A stretch of 8,516 bases of DNA from the NCBI GenBank assembly GCA_015490475.1, contig WFXT01000128.1, positions 1 to 8,516 on the forward strand. Reading direction: 5' to 3'. The translations under genes were made by a program, and so were the position numbers. The DNA is from Bacteroidota bacterium. Lineage in GTDB: Bacteria; Bacteroidota; Bacteroidia; JAADEI01. This document shows positions 6,028-8,516 of this stretch, in pieces. Position 1 is the first letter of the stretch; the number at the start of each line of letters is the position of its first letter. The notes beneath the pieces were generated by a model, which did not search any database, was not told the DNA's origin, and worked only from the letters and a program-made list of their open reading frames with translations.

Positions 6028-6192
6028 TCAGGAATACGAAATAATGATCTTGCTTAATGAGTCAACAGACTTTGGTTGAGAAGGGGAGTCTCCGGAAGGT
6101 TGAACAAATTTCCGGGATGTCAGTTGAGTTGAAAACTCCACCATACCACTGTTATGAATCTTGTTGCTGGATTTGGGATGTAAAACATTCAT
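6028..6192 (-). CDS. Doubtful small ORF (54 codons) between wzt and the sulfotransferase gene
   Basis: Starting at ATG 6190-6192 on the minus strand, 54 codons run to TGA 6028-6030, seven bases before the sulfotransferase ATG. The product is polar (MNVLHPKSSNKIHNSG, later QPSGDSPSQPKSVD and SKIIISYS), has no membrane segment or Cys, and matches no family I recognise. No Shine-Dalgarno precedes the ATG (AT-rich AAATAAAAAATC). Its only support is that it fills most of the 220-base spacer and stops right before a gene that also lacks a ribosome site, which would fit translational coupling. It could equally be a chance ORF in an untranslated spacer. Confidence 0.22.
   Translation of the reverse strand: MNVLHPKSSNKIHNSGMVEFSTQLTSRKFVQPSGDSPSQPKSVDSLSKIIISYS
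6092..6115. other. Small inverted repeat in the wzt-sulfotransferase spacer
   Basis: CCGGAA (6092-6097) and TTCCGG (6110-6115) form a perfect 6-base inverted repeat with a 12-base loop. There is no T-run on either side, so it is not an intrinsic terminator. It could be an operator-like site or a weak RNA hairpin. The remainder of the 6021-6240 spacer shows no convincing promoter or terminator. Confidence 0.25.
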
Positions 6193-6240
6193 GATTTTTT
6201 ATTTAATACTTGACGACTTTGACTATGAAGGAAGAACGGT

Positions 6241-7563
6241 TTAATACTTATCCCTAACTTTACTATTTCCATTGGGCTTATACAATGTTGTCCATTGAAG
6301 CAGAGGACGTACGACCCCTTTTATTCGTCCAAGATAATTTCCCCTTGCCGACTCAACATGGGCATCTTCATAAACATGAAATGCAACAGCCTGATGCTCA
6401 TGAACCTGTAGCTCAACAGGTTCCATAGTTGCTATCGCAGCTGACACGAAAAACAACCCTTCAGTAAGAAAGTTCCCCGGAATCCACGCGGTGCTAACGT
6501 AATGTCCCGCAGATCTTGCCTTATGTTTCCATATAGGATCTTGATCTAAGGTAACAAACACCCTGATTCCTTCCTCATTATCTACATGAAAATGAGGAAG
6601 TAATATGTATCCTGGTTTTAACACCTCATACTCCATCTGAAGTCCGACAGACTTACTGATATCAAATGAGTCGTTAACTACTCCCTCATCAGTAATAATT
6701 TTTATTGATATCAGTCGTACAATGCTGCTTCCAGGTGCCTGGATTATGTCCCATTCACGCATCGATGCGACCTTGGAATCCAGAGAAAGATAATCCTTAA
6801 TCACCTCATGGGAAGGTCCGTCCTGAATAATCCTTCCCTTCTCGAGCAAAATAGCTCTCTCACACAACTTAGATACAGCTGGCATGTTATGTGAGACAAA
6901 AAGCACAGTTCTGCCTTCTTTTCCCACATCCTGCATTTTACTAATACATTTTTTCTGAAACCTTGCATCCCCAACCGCCAACACCTCATCAACAAGAAGA
7001 ATTTCCGGTTCCAAATGAGCAGCTACAGCAAAGGCAAGCCGCAAGTACATTCCACTGGAATAGTGTTTCACCGGTGTGTCGATAAATTTTTCTATCTCGG
7101 CAAATGCCACTATTTCGTCAAATTTTCTGATTATCTCATCTTTTCTCATTCCAAGTATGGCACCACTGAGGAAGATATTTTCTCTCCCTGTAAGCTCCGG
7201 ATGAAACCCTGTCCCCACCTCCAACAGGGAACCTACACGTCCGTAAATTTCAGCATAGCCTTCCGTAGGTTCTGTTATTCTGGACAGTATCTTTAGCAAT
7301 GTACTTTTCCCGGCACCGTTTCTTCCTATAAGACCGACAATCTCTCCCTGCTTTATCTCTATATTTATATCTTTCAGCGCCCATATAATCTCATCCAGTT
7401 CAGCAGCACCTGTAGCCTGTCCTTTCAACAGTTTATACACTCGTCGAAAGGGAGCAACAAAGGCGTTTGAAATCGAATCGCGCAAGGTCTGATAGTTGCC
7501 CTGTGTTCTTCCGATATGATACCGTTTGCTTATCTTCTCAAGTTTGATTGCTATATTCCCCAT
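6241..7563 (-). CDS. wzt: Polysaccharide ABC transporter ATP-binding protein, Wzt type with C-terminal glycan-reading domain
   Basis: The product has 440 residues and powers export of lipid-linked O-antigen-type or similar polysaccharide through the permease encoded just upstream. The nucleotide-binding domain spans about 1-262: Walker A GRNGAGKST (80-88), the Wzt/TagH-specific EVGTGFHPELTGREN (115-129), ABC signature YSSGM (168-172), Walker B ILLVDE (188-193) and switch His225 (SHN). Residues 60-70 (IIWALKDINIEI) are typical of the KpsT/TagH/Wzt group. Residues 270-425 form a beta-rich extra domain ending GNYLGRIKGVVRPLLQW, as in Wzt proteins whose C-terminal domain binds the modified non-reducing end of the glycan. 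That suggests export of a chain with a terminal cap. The start ATG 7561-7563 has AAGG overlapping the wzm stop, with a 6-base gap, so the two genes are coupled. KpsT and TagH lack so large a C-terminal domain, which makes Wzt the best name. Confidence 0.93.
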   Translation of the reverse strand: MGNIAIKLEKISKRYHIGRTQGNYQTLRDSISNAFVAPFRRVYKLLKGQATGAAELDEIIWALKDINIEIKQGEIVGLIGRNGAGKSTLLKILSRITEPTEGYAEIYGRVGSLLEVGTGFHPELTGRENIFLSGAILGMRKDEIIRKFDEIVAFAEIEKFIDTPVKHYSSGMYLRLAFAVAAHLEPEILLVDEVLAVGDARFQKKCISKMQDVGKEGRTVLFVSHNMPAVSKLCERAILLEKGRIIQDGPSHEVIKDYLSLDSKVASMREWDIIQAPGSSIVRLISIKIITDEGVVNDSFDISKSVGLQMEYEVLKPGYILLPHFHVDNEEGIRVFVTLDQDPIWKHKARSAGHYVSTAWIPGNFLTEGLFFVSAAIATMEPVELQVHEHQAVAFHVYEDAHVESARGNYLGRIKGVVRPLLQWTTLYKPNGNSKVRDKY

Positions 7564-7569
7564 GGTGCC

Positions 7570-8442
7570 TTAAACCACATCTGCAAATGTTTTTTCCATC
7601 CTCTTGAAATAATAGAAGCCGCTTACAAGCAGAACAATTCCTACAATAGAGGAGACGAGTATAATCGGTCCTGGGGCAGTGTCTGTTCCTAATAAAGCCC
7701 AACGAAATCCCTCTATTACACCCGACATAGGATTGATTCCGTAAACTGTCTTCCAGGGCTCAGGAAGCAGGCTGCTGGGGTAGGCAATAGGTGTTGCAAA
7801 AAGCCAGGCCTGTGTAATGAATGGCAATATGTAACGGATATCTCTGAACTGAACATTCATTGCCGACAACCATAACGAAACTCCGAGGGAGGTAACAAAA
7901 GCCAGAAACAGGAAAAATGGCAGCCAGATTATGTTCTGAGTTGGCACTATTCCGAAATAGAGCATCATTATCAGCAAAACAATAAAGGCTAAAACAAAGT
8001 CAACTACTCCTGACAGCACATTAGAAATCGGAATGGCAAGACGGGGGAAATATACTTTTTTAATAAGATTGGCATTAGCCACAAGGCTATTCGAAGCCTT
8101 GTTCATTCCATTAGCAAAAAAGGTCCACGGCACGAGTGCAGAATAGCTAAAAATAGGATAAGGGATACCGTCAGACGGAATTTTTGCTAACTTTCCGAAG
8201 AAAAGACTAAAAATTATCATTGTAAAGAAGGGCTGAATTATTGCCCAGGCGGCTCCCAGAACAGTCTGCTTGTACCTAACCTTTATATCGCGCCATGTGA
8301 GAAAGTACAAAAGCTCTCGATACTCCCACAACTCTTTAAGTTTAAGTGAAACCCATCCTCTCGAAGGCTCTATACGAACAAAAGGCACTGCTGTTGCTTC
8401 CGGTTTCTCTGTTGTTGATACCAAAATCTCGTCAGTTTTCAT
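7570..8442 (-). CDS. wzm: Polysaccharide ABC transporter permease, Wzm type (ABC-2)
   Basis: The product has 290 residues (293 from the GTG at 8449-8451). It is the inner-membrane half of the glycan exporter paired with Wzt. Numbering is from the GTG. The cytoplasmic N-terminus carries the family's LTWRDIKVRYKQTVLGAAWA (51-70), the coupling region. About six membrane segments follow: 64-86, 96-116, 143-166, 174-197, 206-225 and 262-281. NPMSGVIEGFRWALLG (240-255) before the last segment is also typical of the ABC-2 polysaccharide export group. Two starts are possible. ATG 8440-8442 has GAGGTG six bases upstream and overlaps the preceding gene by 11 bases; GTG 8449-8451 has GGAG seven bases upstream and overlaps by 20. 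I prefer the ATG. Length and motifs are normal, with no sign of damage. Confidence 0.92.
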   Translation of the reverse strand: MKTDEILVSTTEKPEATAVPFVRIEPSRGWVSLKLKELWEYRELLYFLTWRDIKVRYKQTVLGAAWAIIQPFFTMIIFSLFFGKLAKIPSDGIPYPIFSYSALVPWTFFANGMNKASNSLVANANLIKKVYFPRLAIPISNVLSGVVDFVLAFIVLLIMMLYFGIVPTQNIIWLPFFLFLAFVTSLGVSLWLSAMNVQFRDIRYILPFITQAWLFATPIAYPSSLLPEPWKTVYGINPMSGVIEGFRWALLGTDTAPGPIILVSSIVGIVLLVSGFYYFKRMEKTFADVV

Positions 8443-8516
8443 TCCATTCACCTCTGATCTCCGTTATCATTTCATTAATAGCCTTAATCAAATCCTCCGT
8501 TGTACCTATGTCGAGA
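8432..8516 (-). CDS. C-terminal end of an unidentified upstream gene
   Basis: Entering from the right edge (first full codon at 8515-8513), one minus-strand frame stays open for 27 codons to TGA 8432-8434. It begins LDIGTTEDLIKAINEM and ends EIRGEWNEN. The other two frames close within the first 11 codons. The stop lies inside the start of wzm (ATG 8440-8442), an 11-base overlap typical of a translationally coupled operon. An acidic, helical, hydrophilic ending is all that can be seen. A DIGT-x-ED string occurs near the end of some sugar nucleotidyltransferases, which would fit the locus, but 27 residues do not allow a call. Confidence 0.6.
   Translation of the reverse strand, partial: LDIGTTEDLIKAINEMITEIRGEWNEN
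8449..8454 (-). promoter_or_regulatory. Ribosome binding site deciding the wzm start
   Basis: GAGGTG on the minus strand, six bases before ATG 8440-8442. It is a six-base match to the anti-Shine-Dalgarno and contains the alternative GTG start itself. The competing site for the GTG is GGAG at 8459-8462. Confidence 0.5.

Noticed and set aside
6038..6065. Possible minus-strand promoter (TTGACT, 16 bases, TATTTC) before the sulfotransferase gene
   Set aside because: The -10 box matches consensus at only three positions and would put the transcript start within about ten bases of the ATG. Too weak to list.
6126..6138. GAGTT-GAA-AACTC hairpin in the spacer after wzt as a terminator
   Set aside because: The stem is only five base pairs and no T-run follows on the minus strand.
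7015..7296. Plus-strand 93-codon ORF opposite the ATPase gene
   Set aside because: It is antisense to the ABC signature and nearby conserved motifs of wzt and is a shadow of that coding frame.

Overview
The window comes from a bacterium of moderately low GC content, probably a diderm. The evidence for this is a Wzm/Wzt-type polysaccharide ABC exporter, a very large secreted protein with a lipobox-like motif, and divergent InlB-type repeats of the kind common in environmental Gram-negatives. No taxonomic marker is present, so the lineage stays open. Every supported gene lies on the minus strand. Read in the direction of transcription, the window runs from 8516 down to 1 and looks like one accessory gene run devoted to a surface polysaccharide and cell-surface proteins.

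In transcription order: (1) 8515-8432 is the last 27 codons of an unidentified gene, whose stop overlaps the next start. (2) 8442-7570 is an ABC-2 permease (Wzm type). (3) 7563-6241 is its ATPase (Wzt type) with a long C-terminal domain of the kind that reads the end of the polysaccharide. (4) 6240-6021 is a 220-base spacer holding only a doubtful 54-codon ORF. (5) 6020-5025 is a PAPS-dependent sulfotransferase of the Sulfotransfer_3 group, with motifs close to tyrosylprotein sulfotransferases. (6) 4987-455 is a 1510-residue secreted protein laid out as signal peptide, LamG, SGNH/CE3-like esterase, Ig/cadherin-like domain, second LamG, seven ~75-residue repeats, and an FN3 domain. (7) 454-1 contains no intact gene. 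It holds a short relic that looks like the end of an F5/8 type C domain, and then the 5' part of a gene resembling the N-terminal domain of glucosamine inositolphosphorylceramide transferase (a GH43-like propeller). That gene's frame is broken at a T7 run and it leaves the window at base 1.

A working picture (inference): Wzm/Wzt export a lipid-linked glycan made in the cytoplasm, the sulfotransferase decorates that glycan or a protein in the cytoplasm, and the large LamG/esterase protein is displayed at the surface, where it may bind and deacetylate glycan.

The most unusual feature is at the C-terminus of the large protein. The FN3 domain is interrupted by a membrane hairpin: a hydrophobic segment, an RRRK turn, then a second hydrophobic segment ending in a perfect lipobox (LSAC) followed by a Gly/Ser/Asn/Thr linker. 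The FN3 sequence then resumes. This is a lipoprotein-type signal some 1450 residues inside a protein that already has an N-terminal signal peptide, with membrane topology that fits. If the lipobox is used, the protein would be cut within its last domain, and the two halves of the FN3 fold could hold the large ectodomain on a 63-residue lipoprotein.
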